Source: Lachnospiraceae bacterium (lineage in GTDB: Bacteria; Bacillota; Clostridia; Lachnospirales; Lachnospiraceae). From it: a stretch of 48,447 bases of DNA. This document shows positions 16,599-25,544 of the stretch, in pieces. Location of the stretch: positions 1-48,447 of the forward strand of contig JAJQIL010000077.1 of assembly GCA_021199235.1 (NCBI GenBank), written 5' to 3'. Both the position numbers and the translations under genes were made by a program. The notes beneath the pieces are model-generated. The model saw only the letters and a program-made list of their open reading frames with translations, was not told where the DNA came from and ran no database searches. Each line of letters opens with the position of its first letter. Positions within the stretch are counted from its first letter, which is position 1.

Positions 16599-17651
16599 TT
16601 ACTTTCCCGGATACAGCAGTGCCTCCAGCCCGTATGCAAGTGCCTTTTTCTCGGTAAGATTTGCCGGGCCGTCCCCAAAACTCTCAATAAAATCTCCGAT
16701 CAGCTGGCCATGGTACTGCCTTTTCAATTCCTCCAGATGAAACGCGGGAACCGTCTGATCTTCGATATCCAGTATACGCCCGCATTTCAGATACTCCCGG
16801 TAATCCGGGCAAAACTGCGGATGACGTTCTCCTGTAAGGGTGATCCGATATGTATCCTGACTGCCCTTTTCCCGTACCAGACCTGCGATCTTTTCCCGCA
16901 CGGAAAAGGTGGTATCCTCTTCCGTCACCATTACCGATTCCTTCCGATACTGCCGCTGTGCTTTTTCCACGAAGGAAAGCTTCACCTTTTTGCGCTGCAT
17001 TTCCCCGATGATGTAACCATGCGGTCCGATGTCATTGCAGTCGATCGGCTCCAGCGCTCCCGCATACATGGCAAGGTTCCGGACAAATACCTGCGGCCTG
17101 TGGATGTGGCCGAGTGCAATGTAGTCGAATCCTGACTCCGAGAGTCTTTCCCGGCTGATGGGAATGTGCTGCGCGTCTCCGCCGTGAGCAAGTAATATTT
17201 TGAAATAATCGCTTTTCTCCGCGGCAATCCCATCGTACAGCGGAGCGGTAATTTCCTGCTGATGATAGCTGAATCCGTAAATCTCTGTCTTCAGATCCGG
17301 CAGACGCACTCTCTCACACTCCGATGAGAACAGGCAGACTACGTTCTCATTCCACGGATAGTTCAGATACGGGGACCCCGGCGCCAGATAATCATGATTG
17401 CCCGCGATCAGTACCACCACTGTCTTTTCCAGTGTGGAAAAAAGATAGTTGACCTCTTTTAACTCCCGTTCTTCCGGCTGGCGATGAAACAGATCTCCCG
17501 CGATCAGCAGAAGATCCACTTTCTTTTCATTGGCCTCCGCGATACACTGCCGGAAGCTCTCCCAAAGCTCCCGCCCCCTGTCCTTCGACCAGACATAGCC
17601 ATGATCCGGAGCGGCACCCAGATGTACATCCGCAATATGCATAAACCGCAT
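16599..17651 (-). CDS. DNA repair metallophosphoesterase, YhaO/SbcD type
   Basis: 350 aa. Mre11-like nuclease subunit. The phosphoesterase motifs are in order: MHIADVHLGAAPDHG (residues 4-18), LLIAGDLFHR, VVVLIAGNHDYL, LAHGGD and ALGHIHRPQ, giving the two-metal site. The C-terminal 100 residues form the capping domain. It is followed 43 bp later by the YhaN-like ATPase. The pair probably processes broken or blocked DNA ends. Divergent from mscL. Confidence 0.87.
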   Translation of the reverse strand: MRFMHIADVHLGAAPDHGYVWSKDRGRELWESFRQCIAEANEKKVDLLLIAGDLFHRQPEERELKEVNYLFSTLEKTVVVLIAGNHDYLAPGSPYLNYPWNENVVCLFSSECERVRLPDLKTEIYGFSYHQQEITAPLYDGIAAEKSDYFKILLAHGGDAQHIPISRERLSESGFDYIALGHIHRPQVFVRNLAMYAGALEPIDCNDIGPHGYIIGEMQRKKVKLSFVEKAQRQYRKESVMVTEEDTTFSVREKIAGLVREKGSQDTYRITLTGERHPQFCPDYREYLKCGRILDIEDQTVPAFHLEELKRQYHGQLIGDFIESFGDGPANLTEKKALAYGLEALLYPGK

Positions 17652-17697
17652 AAGTCCTCGTCTCCTCTCCCCCTCAAATTTTTTTCAATTTTTTTCA

Positions 17698-17733
17698 GTA
17701 TAACATAGCTTTCACAAAAAAACTATGTTATAC
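17698..17733. promoter_or_regulatory. 11-bp perfect inverted repeat between yhaO-like gene and mscL
   Basis: GTATAACATAG (17698-17708) and CTATGTTATAC (17723-17733) are separated by 14 bp in the divergent intergenic region. The arms contain TATAAC and TATACT, so they could be overlapping -10 boxes, a dyad operator, or both. Confidence 0.5.
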
Positions 17734-17760
17734 TTCTGTAAAACAATTCCGGGCAGCCCC

Positions 17761-17778
17761 GCGGTCTGTGGCCTGCTG
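17761..17778 (+). repeat. GCGGTCTGTGGCCTGCTG repeat fragment, copy A
   Basis: 18-bp sequence shared, with one difference each, with 39263-39280 and with 43622-43639 inside the 64-bp inverted-repeat element. Here it lies about 50 bp before the mscL start. Confidence 0.65.
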
Positions 17779-17825
17779 CTCGAAATTATAAGAAACGGAA
17801 ACCATCACACAGGAGGAAAGGAAAG

Positions 17826-18263
17826 ATGAGTAAGCTTGCAGAGGAATTCAAAGCCTTTATTATGCGCGGCAATGTCATCGATATGGCAGTCGGCGTAATC
17901 ATCGGCGCAGCATTCAGCAACATTGTATCATCACTTGTAAACGACATTGTTATGCCTGTAGTTACGCTGGTGACCGGACGGATCAATTTCACCGATCTGA
18001 TGATCCCGCTCGACGGGAACAGCTATTCTACACTGGCGGCAGCTCAGGAAGCCGGCGCGTCTGTCATCGCATATGGCAACTTTATCCAGATGATCGTGGA
18101 ATTCCTGCTGACCGCTCTGGTAATCTTCTTTGTCATCAAGGGCATCAATAAGCTGCATAAGCCGGCTCCGGAACCGGAAGTGACCACCAAGATCTGCCCG
18201 TTCTGTAAATCTGAAGTACATAAAGACGCGACAAAGTGCCCGAACTGTACATCGGCGCTGTAA
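17826..18263 (+). CDS. mscL: Large-conductance mechanosensitive channel with zinc-ribbon tail
   Basis: 145 aa. Homopentameric membrane channel that opens under hypo-osmotic stress. TM1 follows the classic FKAFIMRGNVIDMAVGVIIG (residues 8-27), and TM2 is about residues 79-100 (FIQMIVEFLLTALVIFFVIKG). The periplasmic loop is short. After the usual cytoplasmic helix region the protein ends in CPFCKSEVHKDATKCPNC, a four-cysteine zinc ribbon seen in some Firmicute MscL proteins but absent from the E. coli protein. AGGAGGAAAGG precedes the ATG. Monocistronic, with a hairpin terminator at 18338. Confidence 0.96.
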   Translation: MSKLAEEFKAFIMRGNVIDMAVGVIIGAAFSNIVSSLVNDIVMPVVTLVTGRINFTDLMIPLDGNSYSTLAAAQEAGASVIAYGNFIQMIVEFLLTALVIFFVIKGINKLHKPAPEPEVTTKICPFCKSEVHKDATKCPNCTSAL

Positions 18264-18337
18264 AAGCTGCGTAACTGCTTTGTATCTTTACGGTTATGGG
18301 GAAAAAGCCCATTGAAAGTTGTATTTTTTTTATGAAA

Positions 18338-18389
18338 ACAGCAGCCCACCCGCTTACGGATATTTCCATGCGGGGTGGCTGCTGTTTTT
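18338..18389. terminator. Terminator after mscL, probably bidirectional
   Basis: ACAGCAGCC (18338-18346) pairs with GGCTGCTGT (18377-18385), with further pairing inside. It is followed by TTTTT on the plus strand and by a T-rich tract on the minus strand, so it could also end the minus-strand J-domain operon. Confidence 0.8.
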
Positions 18390-18436
18390 CCTGCAGATAA
18401 TCTGTCAGGGCTGACTGCCGTTTTTCTGCTGTTCGG

Positions 18437-18462
18437 GTAACTGTCCATACCTTCACAGTTAC
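18437..18462 (-). repeat. 27-bp-type near-palindromic repeat, copy 2
   Basis: On the minus strand GTAACTGT and ACAGTTAC are perfect inverted ends around GAAGGTATGG. It begins 12 bp after the stop codon of the J-domain gene; unlike most copies it is not close to a downstream start codon. Confidence 0.75.
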
Positions 18463-18474
18463 CTGTTCGGTACT

Positions 18475-19236
18475 TTAGCAGCACAGGAAATACGGCATGG
18501 CGCCCATCCGGCCGCCTCCGCCGCAGCAGCAGCTGCAGACGATCCAGGCCAGACACAGACGTGTACAATAGCTGTTGGCATGCGTCATGGGACTGCCATA
18601 TTCTTCTCCCATGGACTGATACCAGCGGCCGCCGCCTTCCATCTCGGAAAGGAGCTGACGGTACTGCATGTTGTTCGGCTCCATCTGAACCGCCTTCTGT
18701 GCGTGATCAAGGGCCAGCACGTTATTGCCCCTGCCGGAATTCGCCAGAGCGCTTAAGTAATACCAGCGCGCTGTACGGTTCGAAATCCCGTTCAGGACAT
18801 TGATCGCTTCATCATAATGATTGCTGCGGATATAATTCTCTGCCGCGCGCAAGTGCGGATCGTCATTCGCGGAAGAGCCGGATGAACTGCTCTGACCGCT
18901 GCCGCCGTAGCTGCCGTAGCCGCCAAAACCACCAAAACCGCCGAATCCGCCGTAGTTGCCATAACCGCCGTAACCACTGCCGCCTGAGCCGCCGGAAGAA
19001 GAGGAACGGCCGCCGCCCTGCTTTGCTTCGTAGCTTCCGGCTCCATGCTCTTTGTCATACATGATCTGCTGGTAAGCCTGCTGAACTTCCTTGAACTTCT
19101 CTTCCGCCTGTGCCTTATTCGGGTTATTGATATTTGCGTCCGGATGATACTGTCGGCTCAGCTTGCGGTATGCCTTTTTGATCTCTTCCTCCGAAGCATT
19201 TCTCGATACCCCGAGAACCTCATATGGATCTTTCAT
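18475..19236 (-). CDS. J-domain protein with TPR-like region and cysteine-rich C-terminus
   Basis: 253 aa. The N-terminal J domain (residues 1-67, [20 protein letters not shown]) has HPD intact in RQYHPDAN, so it should stimulate a DnaK-type chaperone. A Gly/Tyr/Ser linker (about 74-122, [19 protein letters not shown]) follows, then one or two TPR-like repeats ([37 protein letters not shown]). The last 35 residues contain seven cysteines, including SCCCGGGG and a terminal CC, within a hydrophobic stretch. The start overlaps the end of the DUF5685 gene by 17 bp, so the two are co-translated. The cysteine tail could bind metal, be acylated or anchor the protein. Client unknown. Confidence 0.85.
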   Translation of the reverse strand: MKDPYEVLGVSRNASEEEIKKAYRKLSRQYHPDANINNPNKAQAEEKFKEVQQAYQQIMYDKEHGAGSYEAKQGGGRSSSSGGSGGSGYGGYGNYGGFGGFGGFGGYGSYGGSGQSSSSGSSANDDPHLRAAENYIRSNHYDEAINVLNGISNRTARWYYLSALANSGRGNNVLALDHAQKAVQMEPNNMQYRQLLSEMEGGGRWYQSMGEEYGSPMTHANSYCTRLCLAWIVCSCCCGGGGRMGAMPYFLCC

Positions 19237-20215
19237 AATCTCCTCCAGTGCCTGTGCGCTGTTCTTTCTTTCGATCGACCTTTTCCTGTATTATGGAGTA
19301 TCTGCACCATACCCCGGAATACAGGATATTGCGGATAATCGGTGCGTACTCTATCACCGGCAGCCGTTCAAACGCCCGGGAAGCCTCCGCCATCATCCCG
19401 GTCAGAATCTTCCGTATCTCCTCACGGCGCGGCTCCTCCCAGATATCGGACAGGCCGGCTCCTGTATCCGGTCCATCCTCACTCTGCACCGGCTTCTTCT
19501 CATCGAAAGCATCGTTTTTCGCCAGAAATACATTGTAATTGCCGTGCTTTCTGTCTTTTTCAATATCTTCCACTGCATCCAGAAGATAAATGAATTTCCC
19601 GAGGTAAAACCCGATCTGCCGTAAATCTTCCTGCCAGAGATCCTCCTTCCAGACATACAGTTCAGCCAGAAAATTGCCGGTAAGGCCGGCAACATAATCA
19701 ATATCCATCGGACTGGCAGCATTCTTATCTGTGCCATCCGGATTCCCGGACGATGCCTTTTTCCAGGCTTCCTCCACCTCATGAAGCAGGCGGATATTCT
19801 CCTCCACGGCCTTTGCCTGACGCGGATATTCCGCGCTGATGCGCTCATAGCCGGATTTCAGCAGAGCCGAGATCGTGCGCCCCGTGACCTTACGTTCATC
19901 CTCCCAGTCATCCAGACCTTTCTGGTAAGCGAGCAGCACACACATATCCGCCGCATAGCCGATCGCGTCGTTCTTCGCCATCGGATGCTTATGCACCGGA
20001 TGCGGCAGACAGCGTTTATCTTCAAATAAAGTCTCCGGCTCGTACAGACCGGTCAGCAGGATCGCCAGGAACGTCATGTCATAATTCAATACCATCTGCG
20101 CTCTCCTGCCGTAACGGCGATGCAGCTCCTGACACAGACCGCAGTAGAAGCTGCGGTAGGTCGTATACTCCCGCAGCTTCAGTTCCTGTTCATTTACATA
20201 AATATATCCAAACAT
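19220..20215 (-). CDS. DUF5685 family protein
   Basis: 331 aa of unknown function, recognised from [36 protein letters not shown], given here as residues 1-36 in two parts: the start [10 protein letters not shown] and the CGLC block. It is soluble, with no signal peptide. Conserved-looking features are [48 protein letters not shown] and [18 protein letters not shown]. The paired acidic motifs on helices ([15 protein letters not shown]) recall helical metal-binding enzymes, but I would not assign an activity. It starts 3 bp after the zinc-ribbon gene and overlaps the J-domain gene, so the three form one transcription unit. Confidence 0.8.
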   Translation of the reverse strand: MFGYIYVNEQELKLREYTTYRSFYCGLCQELHRRYGRRAQMVLNYDMTFLAILLTGLYEPETLFEDKRCLPHPVHKHPMAKNDAIGYAADMCVLLAYQKGLDDWEDERKVTGRTISALLKSGYERISAEYPRQAKAVEENIRLLHEVEEAWKKASSGNPDGTDKNAASPMDIDYVAGLTGNFLAELYVWKEDLWQEDLRQIGFYLGKFIYLLDAVEDIEKDRKHGNYNVFLAKNDAFDEKKPVQSEDGPDTGAGLSDIWEEPRREEIRKILTGMMAEASRAFERLPVIEYAPIIRNILYSGVWCRYSIIQEKVDRKKEQRTGTGGDYERSI

Positions 20216-20218
20216 AGC

Positions 20219-20626
20219 TCAGCTCTTTTTCTGAAATTCATTCCGGCATTTCGGACAGGTAATGCAGATTTTTCCTTTCCCGCGCGGGACGCGGATCTTC
20301 TGTCCGCAGGAAGGGCATTTATATATATGGTAATCTTTCGCCTCCTGCGCACGTCTGCCGGTCTTCTGGAATCGGCCGCGAATGCCCTGTGTGATCTCCA
20401 TATACTTCTCATTCTCCGCGCTGCGCTTCACATAGTTTCTGGAGAACATCCGAAAATAGCTCACGATCAGAAGCACCAGAGCAAGAAGATAGATCAGCGA
20501 CTGCCCCGTAAAAATATTGATCACCAGAAGTACCAGACATACAGCCAGTGTAAATCTGGAGAGCTCATCCGTGCCGTACCTCCCGGACATAAAGTTGGAA
20601 AAAAAGTCCGAAATTTTTTGTTTCAT
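20219..20626 (-). CDS. Small membrane protein with C-terminal zinc ribbon
   Basis: 135 aa, first gene of the DUF5685/J-domain operon. The N-terminal 25 residues are polar. One or two membrane segments follow (about 26-60, LAVCLVLLVINIFTGQSLIY then LLALVLLIVSYFRMF). A basic region comes next, then YKCPSCGQKIRVPRGKGKIC and CPKC, a rubredoxin-like CxxC-x(n)-CxxC zinc ribbon facing the cytoplasm. It probably anchors or recruits a partner at the membrane. Function unknown. Confidence 0.75.
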   Translation of the reverse strand: MKQKISDFFSNFMSGRYGTDELSRFTLAVCLVLLVINIFTGQSLIYLLALVLLIVSYFRMFSRNYVKRSAENEKYMEITQGIRGRFQKTGRRAQEAKDYHIYKCPSCGQKIRVPRGKGKICITCPKCRNEFQKKS

Positions 20627-20708
20627 CTCATATCCGCCTCACATTTCTTTAATTGATGCACACAGACGCGCATGGAATGGCTGCTTTGCAGTAGTCATAA
20701 GGAATCCT

Positions 20709-20776
20709 CCGACTACGTCGGCATCTTCGCTGTCGCTTCGGTCGGTGCTTAACGCGTGCCACTGGCACGCAGCACC
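20709..20776 (+). repeat. ACCGACCG-type modular hairpin repeat, copy 1
   Basis: The right part is a nested hairpin: outer stem GGTGCT/AGCACC (20744-20749, 20771-20776), inner stem GCGTGCC/GGCACGC (20754-20760, 20764-20770), loop ACT. The left part (CGCTTCGGTCGGTGCT) is shared with the cluster at 39005-39231. It lies in the 289-bp gap between the histidine kinase gene and the zinc-ribbon operon. The rest of the gap holds only a small imperfect hairpin at about 20806-20829. Confidence 0.75.
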
Positions 20777-20915
20777 CTTATGACATACCTCGCGTCTGGC
20801 GCAAAGTAAAACGACTTACGTCGTTTACTATAATTAATAAAAAACTTTAACGCTATTCTGTCGGAATGTCAACGGATGCTGTCTCAATTTCACAGAAATT
20901 TAAGAGAAAGACAAA

Positions 20916-23207
20916 TCATGCAATCCGAAAATAGAGGCACGCCGTAAACAGGTTGTCCTCTGTCTTAAGCTCCAGTCTTCCTTCCAGAAGCTCCGCCAGG
21001 TTCTGCGCTATCGACAGCCCAAGTCCGCTGCCTTCTGTGCTGCGGCTTGCGTCCCCGCGGACAAACCTCCCGGTCAGTTCGTCCGCTTCTATGGTGATCT
21101 TTTCACGCGATACATTCTGCAGGGCAATCAGCACTTCCCCCTCATCTACTTTTCTTAAGATGATCTGTACTTCCGTGCCTTCTTTCGCGTATTTATAAAT
21201 GTTCCCAAGCAGATTTTCCAGGATACGCCACAGCTGCCGTCCGTCAGCCATGATATAGATCGGCTCTTTTTCCATCCGCCAGACAATTGTCAGGCTTCGC
21301 TCCTCAAGACGCTCTTCAAATTCTCCGCAGGCCTGCATCAGCATGCTCCGCATCTCTACGCGCACGATTTCCAGCTCAATATTGCCCGAGCTGATCTTGC
21401 TTGCCTCCACGAGATCCTCCGTGAGCTGCTTCAGCCGCTGAGATTTCTGCTCAAGCACCTCGACATACCGGCGGGCACGTTCATCCGGCAGGTTCTCCCT
21501 TTTCAGCAGGTCAACATAGTTTACAATCGATGTGAGCGGAGTTTTCAGATCATGCGAAACATTTGTGATCAGTTCTGCTTTCAGACGCTCATTTTTTACG
21601 ATTGCCTCAAGCGCCTTACACAGACTGTCCCCCATCTCGTTCACTGCCTCAGCCATCCTGCGGGATTCGCCCGAAAGAGCCGTCGTGTCAATCCGGTACT
21701 GGAGATCTCCCTGCGACAACTGATAGATGCCCTCATAAACATTCTGTTTTCCGGCCATGTCACGCATCAGATATAAGAGGACAGCCATGTCCAGCAGCAC
21801 GACCAGAACCAGACCGACGCGGCCAAAAAACAGCATAAACAGAGCATTCAGCACAAAAAAGCCAATATAGGACAACAACAACTGGCCGGAAGCGGCCCTT
21901 GATGAGTTCACCTGCCTCCAGGTCAGGATCAATGTGTACGTGACCGAATTCGTCCAGAGTGTTTTTGCCAGCAGGCGCCGCTCAAACCCCAGACAGGCCG
22001 ACAGAAAAATCAGCCACGCAGAAGCGGCAAATACCGCCGCCTGTAGATTTTCGTTTCCCGGAAGAAGAGCAGATATCTGCAGCCAGCCGGAAGCCAGCAG
22101 AGAATATAAGATTGCAACGATCAGATATACCCCCAGCGCAAGCTCGGTCGGAATGGCATCGATTGTCTGCACAAGCCCCCGTCGGGCGCCCAGAAGGGAG
22201 TATACAAAGCAGAACAGCAGCACAGTCATGCAGGTTACCGCACCAACGGTGGAATTCCGGATGATACCTTCCCGCTGCGCGTAGTATTCCGCTCCGGACT
22301 GCAGTTCATCGCCCACCGGATAAGAAGTGTCCACCGCCAGATATACTTTTTCATTAGAGCCTACAAAGCGCTCATTCAAAAACCATTCTGAAGCGGCGCT
22401 GCTCGCCACGCGGTCCGGATTTGTCACCATGATGTTGTAGCTGCGCTCACCCTCATAAAGGCTTAAAAAGTTTTCTTCCTCCTCAGCCGCCTCGACGGCC
22501 TCGTCGTAGGTCGAGCCGCCTGTATTCGTATATAAAAGTCCGCTCGAAGTGTCCTCTATGCAGTAAAGAAGATTGGAAGGCGCGTCCGCAGACCAGCTCT
22601 CATCCTGCTCGGTTGTATATTCCGTATAGCGTTCGTAAAGATCAGCGCAGACCTCATCCAGCTTCGTGTACATTTCTTCCACATACGCTGCCGCGTCCGA
22701 ATACCAGCGCGAGCACTCTGCCAGTGAGATGCCTGTCACAGGTAAAATGGTCTCCAGGGTTCCCGACTGTTCATCCAGCCATTCGCCCGCGTCCCGTCTG
22801 CTGTCACTGTCAGTCGCCGCCTCAATGGCATCGTGAAGAGCCTGCCACCCGCCGCTCTCATAGAAATCAAGCAGATCTCCCAAAAGATAGGTGGTGTTCA
22901 GATCCTGAATCACATTGCCGGTCTCATTGTAAATCTGTATGTCGATCTGTTTGGAACGGTCGAGCTCTCCGTCTGTTTCCAGGAGCCGCGCATTGTCCTG
23001 CCCCCGGATCTTGTTGGAAAGGATCGTATCCACCTGACGGAAAAACAGATCCGACTCCTCGTAGCTCTGGGAAAGTACGTTTAAACTGTTGGAATCCCCC
23101 ACCCAGAAGCTGATGCTGACCATACAAAAAGCGATTCCTCCGGCCGCAACAGCCTGCAGAAGGATCAGGATCGCTTTTATCTGCCTTTTGTAAATCCATT
23201 TGTTCAC
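20916..23207 (-). CDS. Sensor histidine kinase with multi-span membrane region
   Basis: 763 aa. Starts with GTG at 23207, overlapping the response regulator stop by 4 bp (GTGA). The order is: one N-terminal membrane segment (about 12-34), an extracellular acidic sensor domain (about 38-310), then about six closely spaced membrane segments (about 316-480), a HAMP-like linker (LSQGDLQYRIDTTALSGESR), HisKA with the phospho-acceptor in NVSHDLKTPLTSIVNYVDLL, and HATPase_c with ending GSGLGLSIAQNLAELLEG. The additional multi-span block between sensor and HAMP region is unlike the usual two-TM layout. The ligand is unknown. It phosphorylates the OmpR-type regulator at 23204. Confidence 0.9.
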   Translation of the reverse strand: MNKWIYKRQIKAILILLQAVAAGGIAFCMVSISFWVGDSNSLNVLSQSYEESDLFFRQVDTILSNKIRGQDNARLLETDGELDRSKQIDIQIYNETGNVIQDLNTTYLLGDLLDFYESGGWQALHDAIEAATDSDSRRDAGEWLDEQSGTLETILPVTGISLAECSRWYSDAAAYVEEMYTKLDEVCADLYERYTEYTTEQDESWSADAPSNLLYCIEDTSSGLLYTNTGGSTYDEAVEAAEEEENFLSLYEGERSYNIMVTNPDRVASSAASEWFLNERFVGSNEKVYLAVDTSYPVGDELQSGAEYYAQREGIIRNSTVGAVTCMTVLLFCFVYSLLGARRGLVQTIDAIPTELALGVYLIVAILYSLLASGWLQISALLPGNENLQAAVFAASAWLIFLSACLGFERRLLAKTLWTNSVTYTLILTWRQVNSSRAASGQLLLSYIGFFVLNALFMLFFGRVGLVLVVLLDMAVLLYLMRDMAGKQNVYEGIYQLSQGDLQYRIDTTALSGESRRMAEAVNEMGDSLCKALEAIVKNERLKAELITNVSHDLKTPLTSIVNYVDLLKRENLPDERARRYVEVLEQKSQRLKQLTEDLVEASKISSGNIELEIVRVEMRSMLMQACGEFEERLEERSLTIVWRMEKEPIYIMADGRQLWRILENLLGNIYKYAKEGTEVQIILRKVDEGEVLIALQNVSREKITIEADELTGRFVRGDASRSTEGSGLGLSIAQNLAELLEGRLELKTEDNLFTACLYFRIA

Positions 23208-23908
23208 TGGATATTCTCCACTCTGTAGCCAATCCCCCAGATGACCTTAAGATACTTCGGATTCTTGGGATCGATCTCAATCTTTTCCCGGATGTGGCGA
23301 ATGTGCACGGTCACCGTGTTATCCGCGCCAAAAGCCTCTTCCTTCCAGATCTCTTCATAAATCTGATCGATGGAAAACACTTTTCCCTTATTCTTCACCA
23401 GGAAAAGAAGGATGTTGTACTCAATCCGGGTCAGCTTCACCGGTTCGCCGTCCACTGTGACTTCCTTGCGGTCGTCGTTGATCATCAGGCCGCCTGTCCT
23501 GTAGACCTGCTCAGAATTCACAGGCTCAGCCGCCGCCGCGCCAAAACTGGTATAGCGCCGGATCTGGGACTTCACGCGCGCGATCAGTTCCAGTGGATTG
23601 AACGGCTTGGCCACATAATCGTCCGCGCCGAGATTCAGTCCCAGTACCTTGTCCGTATCCTGCGTCTTCGCGGAAAGGATAATGATCGGGATACTGCTTT
23701 CCTCTCGGATCTTCATGATCGCATGAATCCCGTCCATCTTCGGCATCATCAGATCCAGAATCAGCAGATGTACGTCCTCCTGTTTCAAAACTTCCAGTGC
23801 CTGCTCGCCATCGTAAGCCTTCAGCACATGGAATCCTTCCTGTGTCAGATAAAGTTCGATCGCGTCCACGATCTCTTTCTCATCATCGCATACCAGAATG
23901 TTGTACAT
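23204..23908 (-). CDS. OmpR-family response regulator
   Basis: 234 aa from the ATG at 23908, which has AAGGAGA upstream; a longer frame to 23938 begins without one. The receiver domain has acidic pocket CDDEKE, phospho-acceptor in LLILDLMMPKMDG (Asp about 52), and conserved Thr/Ser and Lys in IIILSAK and DDYVAKPFNP. The winged-helix DNA-binding domain ends YLKVIWGIGYRVENIQ. It partners the kinase at 20916. A 27-bp repeat copy lies 44 bp upstream of the start codon. Confidence 0.93.
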   Translation of the reverse strand: MYNILVCDDEKEIVDAIELYLTQEGFHVLKAYDGEQALEVLKQEDVHLLILDLMMPKMDGIHAIMKIREESSIPIIILSAKTQDTDKVLGLNLGADDYVAKPFNPLELIARVKSQIRRYTSFGAAAAEPVNSEQVYRTGGLMINDDRKEVTVDGEPVKLTRIEYNILLFLVKNKGKVFSIDQIYEEIWKEEAFGADNTVTVHIRHIREKIEIDPKNPKYLKVIWGIGYRVENIQ

Positions 23909-23951
23909 ACCGCATCTCCTTCCTGAATCCGCCCGCAAAGATCTGTCAAAC

Positions 23952-23978
23952 GGAACGGTTCCGTACCTTTACAGTTAC
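23952..23978 (-). repeat. 27-bp near-palindromic repeat, copy 3
   Basis: Minus-strand GTAACTGTAAAGGTAC, then GGAACCGTTCC. The left half fits the consensus; the right half has diverged from ACAGTTAC. It lies 44-70 nt upstream of the response regulator ATG in the same orientation. Confidence 0.65.
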
Positions 23979-24061
23979 GTCAAACGCACAAATATATACC
24001 TTACTTTATCAAAACTCTCTTAAATTCCAGGCAGGATTTCATTAATAGTTTCTTAGAATCA

Positions 24062-25501
24062 TTATTTTGCCTCAATGACATGCATCATGTTCGTCATCGC
24101 ACCCTTGCCGCTGACCATATTGGTCGCCGGGTCGCCTGCGGTGAGTACCACCATGTCGCCGGGCTTTACATAGCCGTCACGCTTCACAATATACATCGCG
24201 TGGGAAATGATATGCTCGGTCGTGTCTTCCTCATAGCCCTGCAGTGGCGTCACGCCCCAGTAAATCTGCATTTTCCGCAGCGCCCACGCATTCGGTGAGA
24301 TCGCGTAGATCGGAATCGGCGCACGGAAATTCGACATCAGGCGGGCAGTCTGTCCGGTCATGGTCGGCGTCACAATACAGTCTGCCTGAACGTTGATCGC
24401 CGTCCGGATCGCCGCCAGACCGACCGCGTTGGAGACATTCGCGCCCCCGCGCAGTCCGCGGTATTCCTTCTGCATGTAGCTGTCCTGATTGTAACCTTCT
24501 GTCGTCTCCGCGATCTGTGTCATCATCTTCAGCGCTTCCACCGGATATTTGCCGGCTGCCGTCTCGCCGGAAAGCATGATGGCGTCCGCGCCTTCACGGA
24601 TCGCGTTCGCCACGTCCGTCACCTCCGCCCTTGTCGGACGAGGATTGCGGATCATGGAATCCAGCATCTGCGTGGCGATGATGACCGGCTTGTATTTTTC
24701 ATTGCACTTCTGCACGATCATGCGCTGCACATGCGGCACCTCATAGGCCGGGATCTCCACACCCATATCGCCGCGTGCCACCATGATGCCGTCCGCTGCC
24801 TGAATAATGCGGTCGATGTTCGAAATGCCCTCCGCGTTCTCGATCTTGGCGATAACGCTGATGCGCTCGCCGCCGTTTTCTTTCAGAATCGCCTTGATCT
24901 CCTTAATCGCGTCCGCGTCCCGCACAAAAGAAGCCGCGATAAAATCAATTCCCTCCTGAATGCCAAAAAGAATGTCTTCCCGATCCTTCTCCGTGATGCC
25001 CGGCAGGTTCACTTTTACGTTCGGGACATTCACACCCTTACGCTGTCCCAGGCTGCCGCCGTTCTCGACCTGACAGACAATGTCGCTGCCTTTGATTTCC
25101 TGCACCTTCAGGCCGATCAGACCGTCGTCGATGAGGATCGTATCTCCAGGCTTTACATCTTCCGCAAGCTGCGGATAGGTCTGGCTGACTTTTTGGTCGT
25201 CTCCTTCTATCGTCTCTGAGGTCAGGGTAAACTGCGCCCCTGTCTTAAGCGTCACCGGGCCGCCGTCTTTCAAAAGACCCGTGCGGATCTCCGGTCCTTT
25301 TGTGTCAAGAAGAATGGCGATCGGCTTTTTGATCTCCTGCCGGACGCTTTTAAGCTGATCAAAACGCGCCTTCTGTTCTTCATGTGTGCCATGGGAAAAA
25401 TTGAAGCGGGCAATATCCATCCCGTTTAATGCCAGTGTCTTCATGACCTCCCGGTCGTCCGATGCCGGCCCCATCGTACAGATGATTTTTGTCTTTTTCA
25501 T
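24062..25501 (-). CDS. pyk: Pyruvate kinase
   Basis: 479 aa. Transfers phosphate from phosphoenolpyruvate to ADP at the end of glycolysis. It starts at MKKTKIICTMGPASDDREV with GGAGAGG upstream. Signature segments are IARFNFSHGTHEEQ, the active-site region VIAKIENAEGISNIDRII with catalytic Lys, MVARGDMGVEIP and ADAIMLSGETAAGKYPVEA. The C-terminal domain ends without the PEP-utiliser extension found in some Firmicutes. A sigma-like gene lies 43 bp upstream, so the two may be cotranscribed. Confidence 0.97.
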   Translation of the reverse strand: MKKTKIICTMGPASDDREVMKTLALNGMDIARFNFSHGTHEEQKARFDQLKSVRQEIKKPIAILLDTKGPEIRTGLLKDGGPVTLKTGAQFTLTSETIEGDDQKVSQTYPQLAEDVKPGDTILIDDGLIGLKVQEIKGSDIVCQVENGGSLGQRKGVNVPNVKVNLPGITEKDREDILFGIQEGIDFIAASFVRDADAIKEIKAILKENGGERISVIAKIENAEGISNIDRIIQAADGIMVARGDMGVEIPAYEVPHVQRMIVQKCNEKYKPVIIATQMLDSMIRNPRPTRAEVTDVANAIREGADAIMLSGETAAGKYPVEALKMMTQIAETTEGYNQDSYMQKEYRGLRGGANVSNAVGLAAIRTAINVQADCIVTPTMTGQTARLMSNFRAPIPIYAISPNAWALRKMQIYWGVTPLQGYEEDTTEHIISHAMYIVKRDGYVKPGDMVVLTAGDPATNMVSGKGAMTNMMHVIEAK

Positions 25502-25544
25502 AAAACCTCTCCGCTCTCCTTTCGTCATTTCTGTTCCTGCTGTA

